From Diospyros lotus (Eukaryota > Streptophyta > Magnoliopsida > Ericales > Ebenaceae), in NCBI RefSeq assembly GCF_014633365.1, contig NC_068343.1:24025307-24089306 (forward strand): 64,000 nucleotides of DNA, read 5' to 3'. Position numbers and translations under genes: made by a program. How positions within the stretch are numbered: position 1 is the first letter of the stretch; each line of letters begins with the position of its first letter. The notes beneath the pieces were generated by a model. That model was not told the DNA's origin, did not search any database, and saw nothing but the letters and a program-made list of their open reading frames with translations. Of this stretch, positions 1 through 10,699 are shown piece after piece.

Positions 1-1061
1 TAAATTAAATTTTTTTATTTAATATTTTTTTGTTTTTTAGCTACGGGGATGACCCTGTAGCTAAATTTAATTTTTTTTAATTTTTTTAGCGAATTAAATT
101 TTTTTTATTTAATTTTTTTTAATTTTTTAGCAACGGGAGTAACCACGCCGCAAAAGTAAAAAAAAAAAAGAAAATTAGCGATGGGTATTTCTTGTTGCTA
201 AAAATTAAAAAATAAATAAATAAATAATTCAAATTTAGCGACGAAGTGAATAAAAAAAATTCAATAAATAATTAAATTTAGCGACGGGTCAACCCCATGG
301 CTAAAAAATAAAAAAAAATTAAAATTTAGTGACGAGGTATTTCCCGACGCTAAAAATAAAAAAAAATGAAATTTAGCGACGGGGTTGATCTCGTTGCTAA
401 AAAATAAAAAAAATAAAAAAAAAAAATTTAGCGACAGGGTATTTCCCGTCGCTAAAAATTAAAAAAAATTAACTAAAATTTTTTAATTTAGCGACAGGGT
501 CAACCCCGTTGCTAAAATATAAAAAACAATTAAATAAAAAAAATTCAAATTTAGCGATGGGTCAACCCCGTCGCTAAACAATAAAAAGAAAATTAAATAA
601 AGAATTAAATTTAGCGATGGGATCAACCCCGTGGCTAAAAAACAAAAAAATAAATAAATAAAGAATTAAAATTTAGCGACTAGTCAACCGGTCACTAAAA
701 AATAAAAAATATTAAATAAAAAATTAAAATTTTTACATTTAAACAGATCACAATAATTTTTACTAACATTAATATTAGTAAAAATTAAATTAATAATTTT
801 TAAATATATTAAAATTAAAATCAAAATAAAACATAATTTTTCACTGCTAATATTATAATTAATAAAGTTTTATTTAAATTAATAATAAAATAAAATTACA
901 ATTAAAATTAATTTCCCTTTAATAACATTAAATATTAAAATTAATATCACTAAATATGTTTGTGAAATTTTGGTGTATAAATATAATTTTGAAATATTTG
1001 AAAGAGAATAGTATAAATATATTTTATATACATCAATGAACAAGGAGGCTTCCAGATCGAC

Positions 1062-1107
1062 TGGCTAGTGCGCGAAACTTGATCATGAGAGGTTAGGGGT
1101 TCGAATC
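1062..1107 (+). other. tRNA-like (SINE-head-like) segment, copy 1
   Basis: GGTTCGAATC at 1098-1107 matches the RNA polymerase III B-box (tRNA T-loop). About 36 bp upstream TGGCTAGTGCGC resembles a weak A-box. The segment does not fold as a full tRNA by eye, so it is probably a tRNA-derived remnant carried inside the CACTA element. Confidence 0.4.
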
Positions 1108-1762
1108 TTGTTGAGAGGATGAGATAATGGTTAAGGGTATTATCCCAGCGCTACCACATGGCGCACCTGAGGGGTGGTTGGGCCTGGCGAGCATTAAATT
1201 TTGAATTTAGCCACGATAAATATAAAAAAATTTAAATAAAAAAATTTAAATTTAGCAATGGGTCAAGCCCATCGCTAAAAAATAAAAAGAAAATTAAATA
1301 AAGAATTAAATTTAGCGATGGGGTCAACCTTGTGGCCAAAAAACAAAAAAAAAATTAAATAAAGAATTAAAGTTTAGCGACGAGTCAACCGGTCACTAAA
1401 AAATAAAAAAAATTAAATAAAAAATTAAAAATTTTACATTTAAACAGATCACAATAATTTTTACAAACATTAATATTAGTAAAAATTAAACTAATAATTT
1501 TTAAATATATTAAAATTAAAATCAAAATAAAAACATAATTTTTCACTGCTAATATTATAATTAATAAAGTTTTATTTAAATTAATAATAAAATAAAATTA
1601 CAATTAAAATTAATTTCCCTTTGCTAACATTAAATATTAAAATTAATATCATTAAATATGTTTAAGAAATTTTGGTGTATAAATATAATTCTGAAATATT
1701 TGAAAGAGAATAGTATAAATATATTTTATATACATCAATGAGCAAGGAGACTTCCAATTCGA

Positions 1763-1809
1763 CTGACTTGCGAGCGAATCTTGGTTATGAGAAGTTGGGG
1801 GTTCGAATC
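1763..1809 (+). other. tRNA-like (SINE-head-like) segment, copy 2
   Basis: Second copy, in the second tandem unit. The B-box GGTTCGAATC is unchanged at 1800-1809, while the A-box region (CTGACTTGCGAGCG) has drifted. A conserved B-box beside a drifting neighbourhood is suggestive but could be chance. Confidence 0.35.
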
Positions 1810-2458
1810 TTATTGAGAGCATGAGATAATGGCTAAGAGTATTATCCCAGCGCTACCATGTGGCGAGTAGAGGAGCGGCTACGTGGCGCACATGAGGAGG
1901 GGTGGCTGGGCCTGGCGCGCGTTAAATTTTGAATTTTGGGGTTGAATTTAGCGACGTGGTCAATTCCCTGTCGCTAAAAAATAAAAAATAAAAAATAAAG
2001 TAATTAAAATTTAGGGACGGGGTTCGCTAAAAAATTAAAAAAATTAAATAAAAAAATTAAAATTTAGCGACGGGGTCAGACCTGTTGCTAAAAAATTAAA
2101 AAATTAAATAAAAAAATTCAAATTTAGTGACGGGGTCAACCCCGTCGCTAAAAAATAAAAAAATCAAATAAAAAATTTTAATTTAGCGAAGGGTCAGACC
2201 CGTCGGTAAAAAATTAAAAAAATTAAATGAAAAAATTCAAATTTAGCGACGGGGTTGATTAGCGACGGGTACAACCCCTGTCGTTGATTTCGTCGCTAAA
2301 ATAATCCCGTCGGTAACCCTATTGCTAAATTTTAGCGGCGTATTTTTTAGCTACGGAAAGGTACTTGTCACTAAATCCATCGCTAAATTTTTTAGCGACA
2401 GATTTTTATGTTTTAGCGATGGAATTTTGCATCGGTAAAACGTTGATTTTTTGTAGTG

Positions 2459-2989
2459 TGAGGAGTATTATAAATTTAATAACTATTTTTCCCATCATAT
2501 GATTGTTGTGATTTCATTTAAGCAGTGATAGTATGCATTTACTTGCATTCGTGCTCATAGCTCAATTTCATGATTAGTCCGCATGCAATCAGAATGACCA
2601 CACCACGCGAAATTGTTGGTCAAACATAAACCTAAAATTTTTCTAAGGCGAAGGACCAATTAGAACATATTTTTGAAAATGTCTTCATTTTGAAAAACTA
2701 ATTCTTGGTATTTTGATAACTAGCATTCATTGTTGTAAGAATGATTTTTAATGAAATTTTCAAGAAACAGAAACTATGTATTTCGAGGGTGGTAAAATCG
2801 TAAATTCGTGAATTTGTACTAAAACCAAAATTCTATCTTTTTATTGTTATAGATTTTGATTTTTTTTGATTTTTTTATTGAATCCAAATATGGGGTACTT
2901 TTTTTATTTACATTTATGTGTTAAAGTAAATGAAAGGTAAAATATAAATTAAAGAAAATGCAAACATTTACTTAAGTTAAAGGAATGTA
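2459..2989. other. Unassigned AT-rich flank of the CACTA element
   Basis: I see no reading frame, terminal repeat or RNA gene here. This should be the pre-insertion flank of the CACTA end at 2458. Confidence 0.5.
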
Positions 2990-3035
2990 AATGAATGGGG
3001 TGTGAGTAGACAGTTCGCCATCAAAGGCTTATGGA

Positions 3036-3265
3036 AAGAGCTCAGGATGAGCTTACTGGCAAAGGCTTATGAAAAGAGCTCGGGATAAGCTTATGGTCAC
3101 GCCCTATGGGACGAGCTCGAGGTCATGAGGTGAACAAGAGTTCGCTAAAAGAGCTCGCGGTCAAGGGGTTGGGCAAGAGCTCGTTGGACGAGCTCGCGCC
3201 AAGAGCTTGATGAATGAGCTCGTGATAAAGAGCTCGTGGAAAGAGCTCGGAACAAGCTCATTGGA
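3036..3265. repeat. Degenerate GAGCTCG-rich short-repeat cluster
   Basis: The motif AAGAGCTCG and variants (GAGCTCGTGG, GACGAGCTCG) occur about a dozen times in 230 bp. GAGCTC is self-complementary, so the stretch can form many small hairpins. It lies inside the LTR-like remnant. Confidence 0.7.
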
Positions 3266-3287
3266 ACATCAATGAAGCTGAACCTGT

Positions 3288-3316
3288 ATATAAATATATA
3301 TATATATATATATATA
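3288..3316. repeat. (TA)n microsatellite
   Basis: Almost uninterrupted TA dinucleotides next to the GAGCTCG cluster. Confidence 0.9.
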
Positions 3317-5104
3317 ATTGGGTTTGCCAAATAGAACAGGGACATTCGAACGATTGTTTAAGCAGGAGTATATGGTGGATTGGCTAGGTAAGGCATGGCT
3401 CGGGTAAGCTTTTCAAATCAATGAGGGGGTAACACTCACTACGCATGTATGTATATGTGTATTTATAAGTGGGTCTCATATATGGGTGAACAATATATAT
3501 TCTTAGTTGAGCTTTTGTTGTTGATGTGAGACATTTGAATACCTCAATGAAATCATTCAAATGAGTGGCAGATGACTTAGCATTTTACATTCCGACATAG
3601 CACATACAATTATATGAGGCATTTGGAACAACGAGCTCATTCAGATGTGATATACATGCAAATATATATATATGTATACATTTAACATTGCTTCTTTGGA
3701 TAGTGAATGAGTAGAGGTTCTCATCCTCACCTAGCTATATAAAATGCCATTTACGAAGAAAGCTTGGGGTGAAAACAAGCCCCATTTCGAAACCGTAAGA
3801 AGATCCACAAAGAGATACATAAACATAGGTTGAACACAGTGAGATATAATGAACACAACAATCGTAACAGAAGCAAGAAGATACAGGCTAGCTCGCACAA
3901 GGATATAAAAGGATGTATAAGAGAACTTAAACTGAAAATCAAAGGAGAGTGCAATAAGAATTTGCCTGATGACTTCGCTATGCAGGAGAATCCTCCCTCC
4001 CTGAAGCTGCTATTGGTTAAGACAAATGAGACGAGAAGGCAGGAGGGAAAGAAGAAGAAATAGAAAGAAGGAGCCATAGATAGGAAATGTGGATATGCTC
4101 AAGAGAAATGTCGCCAGTGTAGGTGCAACACGAAGAAGGAAAATGGACAGTCTGCACCTACCACTTGGTCAAAATGACCTGATTGCTCTTCACCTTTACA
4201 ATGGTCAAATGGAAGAAAAGGGCACTATTGACATTTGATAACCAATTTATTTTATTATGATTTTCCTCCAAGAATTTCAAATCTCATTTTTCAATTGAGC
4301 TCAGCCCATGCTGTGAGCCATTCCATGGCCCAACTCACTAACCCAAATAAATTATCATCATCCAAGCCCATTCATAATATAATTAAAATTCCAAACACAT
4401 CACAATACCCCAATTTATATGGACTTTCCCCATATTTTTGGATCCGATTTGAATAGGCTACAAAATTCTTATTTCCACTTACTCTTTATTCCAATAAGCA
4501 AAGAAAAATATTTTCAACCCTCAATTAATTAAAGAATTTTTTTTTTTTGAAACCAAAATAAAATACTTGAAAACGTCTAGACCCCCTAACGGGTCGTTAC
4601 ATAGGTACTGTAATAATTAATGTTTCTTTTTTACTTAAGTTTGAATCTAAGCTCCTTGGCTGTTTTTATCTTTATTTACATTGTTAAATTGTGTTACTGT
4701 GGAAGACATTTTAAATTTATAGTGCTCTGTCTCAACTATCTAGGTTGGGGACAATTGCTTACTCTCAGCTTGTTGAATTCTATACATATACTTGCTTGAA
4801 CTGCTATCTGCCAAAAGTTTTTAACTTTTTTGAATTATTAATATATATGTAAAGAATACTAATATAAGATCTTTGTTTCTTTTAGGATGGTAGATATATA
4901 TATATATACATATATATATGTACATGAATACTGGTAGTGCTTTTATCCCATATTCTCATGCTCTATAATTTAGTCTATCTCTAATACTATCAATTTTTGT
5001 TGTATCTAGTACGATGGATATGAATTGAATGCAATTGGATGAAAAACTTTCTGACCAATATGTTAATGGAGTTGATAATTATTTGTGATACCAACATTGC
5101 TTGA

Positions 5105-5375
5105 GGTATGTACTCTATGAGTGATTGGATTTAATCACTCCCACCGGGTGGTGGGTGATCACATTTGTTTTTTAAAAAAAAATTGAATGCTTAGTATTAT
5201 ATGTATCTTGTGAGTGATAGGATTTAATCACTCATTTCGAGTGGTGGGTGATCACCCATTATTTTTTATTATTAATGCTTAGTAGTATATGTATTCTGTG
5301 AGTGATAGGATTTAATCACTCCCTCCGGGTGGTAGGTGATCACCCATTTTTTAAAATTTTTAATGCTTAATATTA
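5105..5375 (+). repeat. About 90-bp tandem repeat, three copies
   Basis: The core GAGTGAT.GGATTTAATCACTC starts at 5120, 5212 and 5300, each followed by GGTGGGTGATCAC or a close variant. Each core holds small palindromes (GAGTGAT...ATCACTC). Two inverted copies lie at 52381-52540, which ties this region to the second CACTA element. Confidence 0.8.
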
Positions 5376-5400
5376 TATGTCGGTTTGTTAGATGCCAAAA

Positions 5401-5553
5401 GTAAGTTATGGGTGAATAAGAGCTTAAATGACGCAAAATACTACGATGTGTACACCACAGATGAGGAGAGAAATCAAGTGGGTCCAGTAGACATTGAGAG
5501 AGGGCAATGGAGAGATTTCGTGCATTGGTTGAGCTCACTTGAGTTTCAGGTAT
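5401..5553 (+). pseudogene. TNPA-like CACTA protein exon (Transposase_24/Ptta type), fragment
   Basis: The plus-strand translation includes KYYDVYTTDEERNQVGPVDI followed by WRDFVHWLSSLEFQ, then a GTAT sequence that could be a splice donor. The 'W..FV.W..S.EF' pattern is typical of plant Ptta/En/Spm proteins (TNPA-like, binding subterminal repeats). The same peptide with few changes is encoded on the minus strand at 51483-51620. No start or C-terminal exon was found nearby, so it is a fragment. The minus-strand frame at 5272-5607 is its shadow. Confidence 0.65.
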
Positions 5554-7120
5554 ACTACACTTGAAAGGTGTTTGCTTTATTATATTTGTATTTATAATAT
5601 AATCCACTTATAATTGATGTAATCCACTTATAATTGAAAAAAGTTTCAAATTCTTCTTCATAAATCCTAACACAAATTGTTGTCCAATGATTAATTATAT
5701 TACATAGGGTATGTCTTTAATAAACAACTCATGCTCCATTATTTTCTAAATTTTTTCATAAGATTCCTTTAAAGATTTTTTTGTAGTTTTTTTTTCCATG
5801 CCTATAAACATCATATATGAATAATTCTATTTACCCCCCGACCTTTTTTTAGATTTTTGCAAGTATAGCTTCCGTTGTTGACTTATCGGGCATGAAATTA
5901 AATTAGTTTTTAGAAATATTTATTTTCCTTTTTAAACTAAGAGAAATTTAGAATTGCCATGAATGCAAAAAATGAGTGGTTGTAGACAATGGAAGGTCGT
6001 TTAGGACTGCAGTGCCAAATAGAGCTAGTTTTGTTGAATTTGTGATAGAGATACGCAGCAGTCACAACTGTTAGGAAAAATGGAACAAATTTACCAAAAC
6101 TTCTAGAATAAAATTTTACCAATTTCACAAAATCTCCCTAATTTGTAAGAATTTTCAAGAAAGCTAAATATATAAATAATCGTCCAAATTGATCAAAAAT
6201 AGTGACACAAAAGACAATTTTTACTCCCTAGGTAAGTCAAGATATGGGAATAAAGGCTCTTATACCTATCAACACAAAACTAGGAGATCTTAATAATGTT
6301 TTCTGAAGAATTGTGAATGTAATAGAGCAACCCTCGCTTACGCATTCCTAAAACTAAAGGAAGCCGCAAGCAATACCATTAACACTTATTTATATAAAAC
6401 AATAACTATACTGTGTATCTGATATTTATATACAATGTCAGCTTGTGCTCTTAGAACGCATATTTAGCATGTCACATGGGCATACGTGTTGAATACATTT
6501 ACAACATCTATTTTGGAATATCCATGCTTAATGGCTATTGGATGTTTCCTCTGTTTTCTTACAAAGGCTATTATATAGATGCTAGGGAAGCTAACATATG
6601 AGCAGATTTTGAGTCTTCATAGAGATAGAATTAATTTATCAATCATGATTTATACATATATATCTATATAAAACCTAAAAAGCCTTTAAAACTTTAATAT
6701 AGGATCTGATTTAGTGATTTCTAATGTTGTAAAAAAAAAAAAAAAAAGAGAATTTTGAAATATAGGATCTGAATCCTTCCAATATGGATTCATGGATTGT
6801 TGAAAGTAGATTTTATGTTTGAAAGTTGTTGCACAAAGAGAAAATGGCTTTTTGATTTGTGAGATTAGCCATGAATGCAAAAAATGATATACTTGCCATT
6901 TTTCAAATATTTTATGTTGGGTCATAGGACTAATGATTTTATAGAAGATATGGCCATGGATAAAGATAATTCAAAAATTAGAATTCAAAACACAAACCAA
7001 TAACGACAATATTTCCTATTGTTAATAATGTGAACAATTAGCGATAGTATGATTCCTTTCGTTACAAAAACATTTTTTTTAATTTTTTAATTTTTTTTAA
7101 TAGTATGAAAACAATTGCTA
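5554..7120. other. Unassigned AT-rich interior of the CACTA derivative
   Basis: No recognisable coding sequence. GCCATGAATGCAAAAAATGA occurs near 5956 and again near 6867, a possible diverged internal duplication. The poly-A tract at 6731-6746 is unremarkable. Confidence 0.4.
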
Positions 7121-7179
7121 GTCATCCTTGACAAAAACATCTTGTTTTGATATAAACCACCAAACCTTGTTTTGGAATA

Positions 7180-7197
7180 TCCATTTTTCTTGTAGTG
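7180..7197 (+). other. CACTA terminal inverted repeat, right end
   Basis: CCATTTTTCTTGTAGTG ends at 7197 and is followed by ATC, a possible 3-bp target duplication. It abuts integrase-coding sequence of a gypsy relic, so the transposon inserted there or the relic was truncated here. Confidence 0.65.
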
Positions 7198-7386
7198 ATC
7201 TGATCTCTATCCTTGAGCTCTTCTCCTACTACTACCACTTTTGCAGTTCCAAGGACATACATTAGCAATGTAGGAGCGAACCCGCCATAAACCGCCTTAA
7301 AAGGTGTTTGCTTAATAGTTGAATGCCAGCTTGTGTTATAGCAATATTTAACCCAGGTTAGCTGCCGAGACCAAGATTTTGGTTGC
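7198..7386 (-). pseudogene. Ty3/gypsy integrase C-terminal part, distal half of a split relic
   Basis: The minus-strand translation includes QQPKSWSRQLTWVKYCYNTS and TPFKAVYGG, the region just after the integrase catalytic core in plant gypsy polyproteins. It continues the frame of the relic at 13422-13767, whose last residues before the break end in CFTSSQ. The two halves are separated by the 6-kb element at 7387-13421. At its other end the relic stops at the CACTA terminus at 7197. Confidence 0.85.
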
Positions 7387-7439
7387 TGTTGTGCCATCGA
7401 AAAGAAATGAAAATTAAAAATAAAAAAGAAGAAAGAGCA

Positions 7440-7850
7440 AAGCTGGCGGCAGAATGCTGCCAGCCTTGCGGCACAATTGCCGCTAGCCTCGCGGCACGAG
7501 CTAGCCGCGAGGCTAGCCTTGTGCCATGGGCTAGCCGCACGAGCGGTAGCCTCGCGGCTGCCTGCCGCGAGGGCTGCAGCCCCTTCAGGGGCTGGCCGCA
7601 AGGCTTGAGCCTTGTGGCCAGCCAAATTAAAATGGCCGCAAGGCCATCAAATGGCCTTGCGGCCACTTGGTTGGGCCACAAGGCCGCGGCCCCCTCAAGG
7701 GCAAGCCTTGCGGCCAACCAAATTAAAATGGCCGCAAGGCCATTTGATGGCTGCCTTGCGGCCACTTGGTTGGGCCGCAAGGTTTAAGCCTTGCGACCAC
7801 TTATCTCGCGGCCCCCTGCCGCAATTTGTCTCGCGGCAGATTCGTGATGA
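7440..7850. repeat. GC-rich self-complementary block in the LTR
   Basis: GCCGCAAGGC and its complement GCCTTGCGGC alternate many times (for example 7590-7790), so the block can form stacked hairpins on either strand. Open frames here on both strands are compositional artefacts. The same block is present at 12030-12450 in the 3' LTR. Confidence 0.8.
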
Positions 7851-7925
7851 TCTCCCTTTGATTGAAGTTGTCCCCATTTAGCAAACGCCACGTGTCAACA
7901 CCAACCACCCTTGAGAATCGTGCCC

Positions 7926-7933
7926 TATAAATA
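7926..7933 (+). promoter_or_regulatory. LTR TATA box
   Basis: TATAAATA in GCCCTATAAATACCGAGC, placed as the U3 promoter. Transcription should start some 30 bp downstream. The 3' LTR has the same box at 12545-12552. Confidence 0.75.
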
Positions 7934-8269
7934 CCGAGCTACAGGGTATTAACGGGGACTTCCAACTTCGGTAAAACTTGTCACTTTGAATACACTTTTA
8001 TTATTTTCGTGAATAATCATTGGGATTCGAGATTGACTTTGGCATCAGAGGGTCTTCGCGGGGAAGATTCCCGCGAGCCTTCTAACACATTTTTTGAGCA
8101 TCAACAGGGATCAAATCCTTACGGCGGACCTAGTGGCGAAAGTATAGTCTTGCGGTGGACCTAGCGGCGAAAGTATAGTCTTGCGGCGAACCTAGCGGTG
8201 AAGGTAAAGTCTTGCGGCGAACCTAGCGGCGAGGGTAAAGCCTTGCGGCGAACCTAGGGGCGACAGCAA

Positions 8270-8695
8270 AGTCTTGCGGCGAAGCTAGTGGCAAGACCTT
8301 GTGGCAAAGCTAGTGGCAAGACCTTGTGGCGAAGCTAGTGGCAAAGCTAGCGGCAAGACCTTGTGGCGAAGCTTGTGGCAAAGCTCGTGGCGAAGCTTGT
8401 GGCGAAGCTAGTGGCGAAGCTAGTGGCAAAGGCTAGTGGCAAGAGCTTGTGGCAAAGGCTAGTGGCAAGAGCTTGTGGCAAAGGCTAGTGGCAAGAGCTT
8501 GTGGCAAAGGCTAGTGGCAAGAGCTTGTGGCAAGGGCTTGTGGCAAAGGATAGTGGCAAGAGCTTGTGGCAAAGGCTAGTGGCAAGAGCTTGTGGCAAGA
8601 GCTTGTGGCAAGGGCTTGTGGCAAAGGGCTAGTGGCAAGAGCTTGTGGCAAAGGGCTAGTGGCAAGAGCTTGTGGCAAAGGCTAGTGGCGGCGAA
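8270..8695 (+). repeat. Short-period minisatellite in the LTR (AGAGCTTGTGGCAAAGGCTA)
   Basis: About 25-bp units alternating GCTAGTGGCAAGAGC and TTGTGGCAAAG repeat across more than 400 bp, grading upstream into CTAGCGGCGAAGG-type units (8100-8270). Copy number differs from the 3' LTR array (12890-13265), so it has changed since insertion. Confidence 0.9.
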
Positions 8696-8843
8696 AACTT
8701 CAGACGAATCCTTGTGGCGAGCATCCTAACAGCAAACTCCCTCGTGACGGCATCTCTAATGGCAACCCAACTTCACCCGACATCAAGCTCGAGTGGACCC
8801 CACACATCATAAATTTTAATTGTTGTATTTTGGCAACAACAAT

Positions 8844-8861
8844 TTGGCGTCGTCTGAGGGA
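8844..8861 (+). promoter_or_regulatory. Primer-binding site of the gag-only element
   Basis: TTTGGCGTCGTCTGAGGG starts two bases after the 5' LTR. It is a variant of the TTGGCGCCGTCTGTGGGA type common in plant Tat-lineage gypsy elements. I have not assigned the priming tRNA. Confidence 0.65.
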
Positions 8862-8891
8862 AACGCAACAAAAAGCCAATTTTAACATAAG

Positions 8892-10556
8892 ATGCCGAGA
8901 GGGACAAGATCAGCTAGTTGGGCGAACCCGCTTGACCCCACCCAAAGCAGCGCTCGTACCAGAACGGGAGCCACGAAAGGCCCTCATCAACCGCACTCTA
9001 CAGCGCCAGAATTTTCAGTAGAACACCCTAACAATGAAGCGCGTTCAGGGAACTTCTCGGTGCTCGAATGCAACCATACCATTGGACCGGGGGGCATGGA
9101 GCGTTCCGAGCAAGGAGAAGCACATGTTGTTGGATTGAGGAGATATACGACAAGGCAAGAGAAGCAAGTCCCACATGCAACGCCTGCTAGTCAGGAACAA
9201 CACTCCTTTGGACAGTCTTCAATTCCAAATGGAAACCTCGTAGGGACTTCAAGAATAGCTCCGCCCATAGTCTTACTCTCAGATTATGAACTATTACGGA
9301 AGAATTTTGAGGAGTTGAAGCAGCAGAATAATGAGCTCAGGGTGAACAATGAGGAGAATATGAGAAGACTACAGGAGGTCACTGCTTTGTTACGTGAACT
9401 AAGGCTGGACATTCATATTCCCCACATGGGACAAATCGATACAAGGGTAGAATATCGGAGATTCCAGGACAACCCTTCAAGAACCCCTCAGCAGGGGACA
9501 AGAGTCAGAACACCAGGGCTGAATAGTCAAGTTCTAGAAGTGACAAACTCGAGAAGGAAAAATCGCAGGAGGGCGAGAAAAGCTTCCAAGTATAGAGAGA
9601 CAACAGAAAACTCCTACTCGGGAGTGCCTCAAGACCCATCTATTTTCCAAAATGAAGGGAAGCAACAAACACTTAGCGTGTCAGACATTAAATGCCTCAT
9701 AGAGGAGGTGCTAGAATAGAAACAGGTAATGATGATACCAAAAGTAACTCCCTCGAAAGGGTTCCCTCTATCTGAGGAACTCTAGAGGCGACCAGTGCAA
9801 TCAGGGTTTGAACTACCACAACTCTCGGTATATTCAGGAAGGGAAGACCCCAAAAAACACTTACAACATTTTGTCGCAGTGGCCGTGTTACATGGATGGA
9901 ACGAGGTCACTAGGTGCAGGGCCTTCCCACTTTCCCTAGCAGGACAAGCTCAGCAGTGGTTCACTGAATTACCGGCAGGACATATACGATCATTCGAACA
10001 GTTGAAGAAAGAGTTTCTAGATGCATTCTCCGTTTATCTTCCAAAGAAGAAGAGTACAATATATCTAATGAGTTTACAGCAGAAGTTGGATGAATCTCTA
10101 AAGCAATACATCGAGCGATTTAGGGTTGCGACACAGGAAGTAAGGGATCTCCCAATCGGATTAGCAGCGTCAGCCCTGCTAAACGGAACAACCTACGCCC
10201 CGCTTAGAAGATCCTTAGCTTTCTCCGAGCCAAATTCAGTGATTGAGTTGTTCGACCGAGCAGAACAATTTGTCACCCAAATGGAAATTTTGGACGCAGG
10301 GGAAGGTAATAGAAGAGGAAGGGAAACCCAGCCTGAAGTGCGAAGGACCTTACAAAATCCAGAAGATGATAGACCCCGACAGGTGCACACTACCGACACT
10401 ACAAAGCGAGGCGATAGGAAAGGCTTGGAACACCGCGCACCTCGAGAGGTACTTTCCGGCTTTAGCCCTGGGGGAAGGGACGAAGCACGAGACATAGAGT
10501 CAAGCCTATCGTCAGAAGCGTTCCTCGACCCAGTTAGAGGCCGGAATTGTCTTTAA
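8892..10556 (+). pseudogene. Gag polyprotein with retrotransposon gag domain, two in-frame stops
   Basis: One frame runs from ATG 8892 (MPRGTRSASWANP) to a stop at 10554-10556, broken by TAG at 9717-9719 and TAG at 9783-9785. Part one is hydrophilic, with a coiled-coil-like stretch (LKQQNNELRVNNEENMRRLQ) and a basic patch RRKNRRRARK. Part two holds the core gag domain, with LSVYSGREDPKKHLQHF, W.E.....AFPLSLAG.A..WF and LK.EFLDAF, as in plant gypsy capsids that assemble the virus-like particle. No CCHC zinc knuckle is visible. From about 10327 the frame crosses integrase-derived DNA in a shifted register, so its last 75 residues are not gag. The start codon lies 50 bp after the LTR and a diverged copy of it is at 38618. 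Confidence 0.88.
10327..10458 (+). pseudogene. Integrase C-terminal tail fused behind gag
   Basis: In the +1 frame relative to gag the peptide reads PSLKCEGPYKIQKM then AWNTAHLERYFP. This matches the end of plant gypsy polyproteins, where 'W.GPY.V' and 'TWN..HLR.YY' close the integrase C-terminal domain; here Trp has become Cys. It follows the gag domain directly, so the whole enzymatic core of pol is missing at this junction near 10300-10327. It supports an origin by internal deletion of an autonomous element. Confidence 0.75.
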
Positions 10557-10699
10557 AATTTTCCATTGTAAAAACATATATCCCCCGATAAATAAAAGAA
10601 TATATCCCATGTATTCTCGTGGAGTAGGCAAAACTATAAGCCGAACCACGTAAAATCTGCAGGAGCCCAGATTATTTGTATGTGTCTTGCAGGCATGGC

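Larger units (their letters stand above)
545..1925. repeat. Tandem duplication, two units of about 701 bp
   Basis: Landmarks recur with a constant shift: ACATTTAAACAGATCA starts at 735 and again at 1436, and GCGCTACC starts at 1148 and again at 1850. Units run roughly 545-1245 and 1246-1925 and differ by substitutions and small indels. Each unit contains subterminal motifs, an AT-rich core and a GC-richer tRNA-like tail. Confidence 0.85.
1..2458 (+). mobile_element. CACTA (En/Spm) transposon, right-hand end with subterminal repeat arrays
   Basis: The end at 2445-2458 reads TTTTTTGTAGTG, the inverted form of the CACTACAAAAAA terminus of plant CACTA transposons, followed by TGA as the possible 3-bp target duplication. 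Leftward to base 1 the sequence is packed with copies of a palindromic motif of the form TTTAGCGACGGG...CCCGTCGCTAAA, spaced about 55-65 bp apart in AT-rich spacers. These are the subterminal repeats that TNPA-type proteins bind in this superfamily. No transposase reading frame is visible here. The left terminus lies outside the window, so the element may be autonomous or a deletion derivative. Confidence 0.85.
2990..4601 (-). mobile_element. LTR-like remnant, minus orientation
   Basis: The right edge, read on the minus strand from 4601, begins TGTAACGACCCG, a frequent start of large plant LTRs. A minus-strand TATA-like TATATAGC lies near 3735-3745. The left edge and a target duplication could not be found, so this may be a truncated LTR or another element. 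Open frames inside it (for example 3751-4077 minus) match no family I know. Confidence 0.35.
4602..7197 (+). mobile_element. Internally deleted CACTA derivative with plus-strand TNPA remnant
   Basis: The right end at about 7180-7197 is CCATTTTTCTTGTAGTG, the inverse of a CACTACAAGAAA terminus. Inside are the approximately 90-bp repeats (5105-5375) and a TNPA-like exon (5401-5553). Both are also found, in inverted orientation, in the CACTA copy at 38.8-52.6 kb. There the repeats and this exon are about 800 bp apart with another exon between. Here only about 50 bp separates them, so that exon is missing. The left terminus was not located and 4602 is only the edge of the preceding remnant. Confidence 0.5.
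7387..8841 (+). repeat. 5' LTR of the gag-only element
   Basis: Begins TGTTGTGCC and ends CAACAACA (TG...CA). It contains a GC-rich hairpin block, a TATA box and a long short-repeat array. It differs from the 3' LTR by scattered, mostly transition, substitutions and small repeat-number changes. Confidence 0.93.

Noticed and set aside
1..2458. CRISPR-like appearance of the regularly spaced repeats
   Set aside because: The repeats vary, lie in both orientations, and end in a CACTA terminus in plant nuclear DNA.
3751..4077. 108-codon minus-strand frame starting MAPSFYFFFF
   Set aside because: Low-complexity Phe/Leu/Ser composition typical of AT-rich DNA and no known family.
7122..7881. Long overlapping open frames on both strands at 7122-7881 and 11930-12406
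   Set aside because: They fall in the GC-rich palindromic block of the LTRs, are Ala/Arg-rich on every frame, and overlap each other. Only the part 7198-7386 (integrase) is real.
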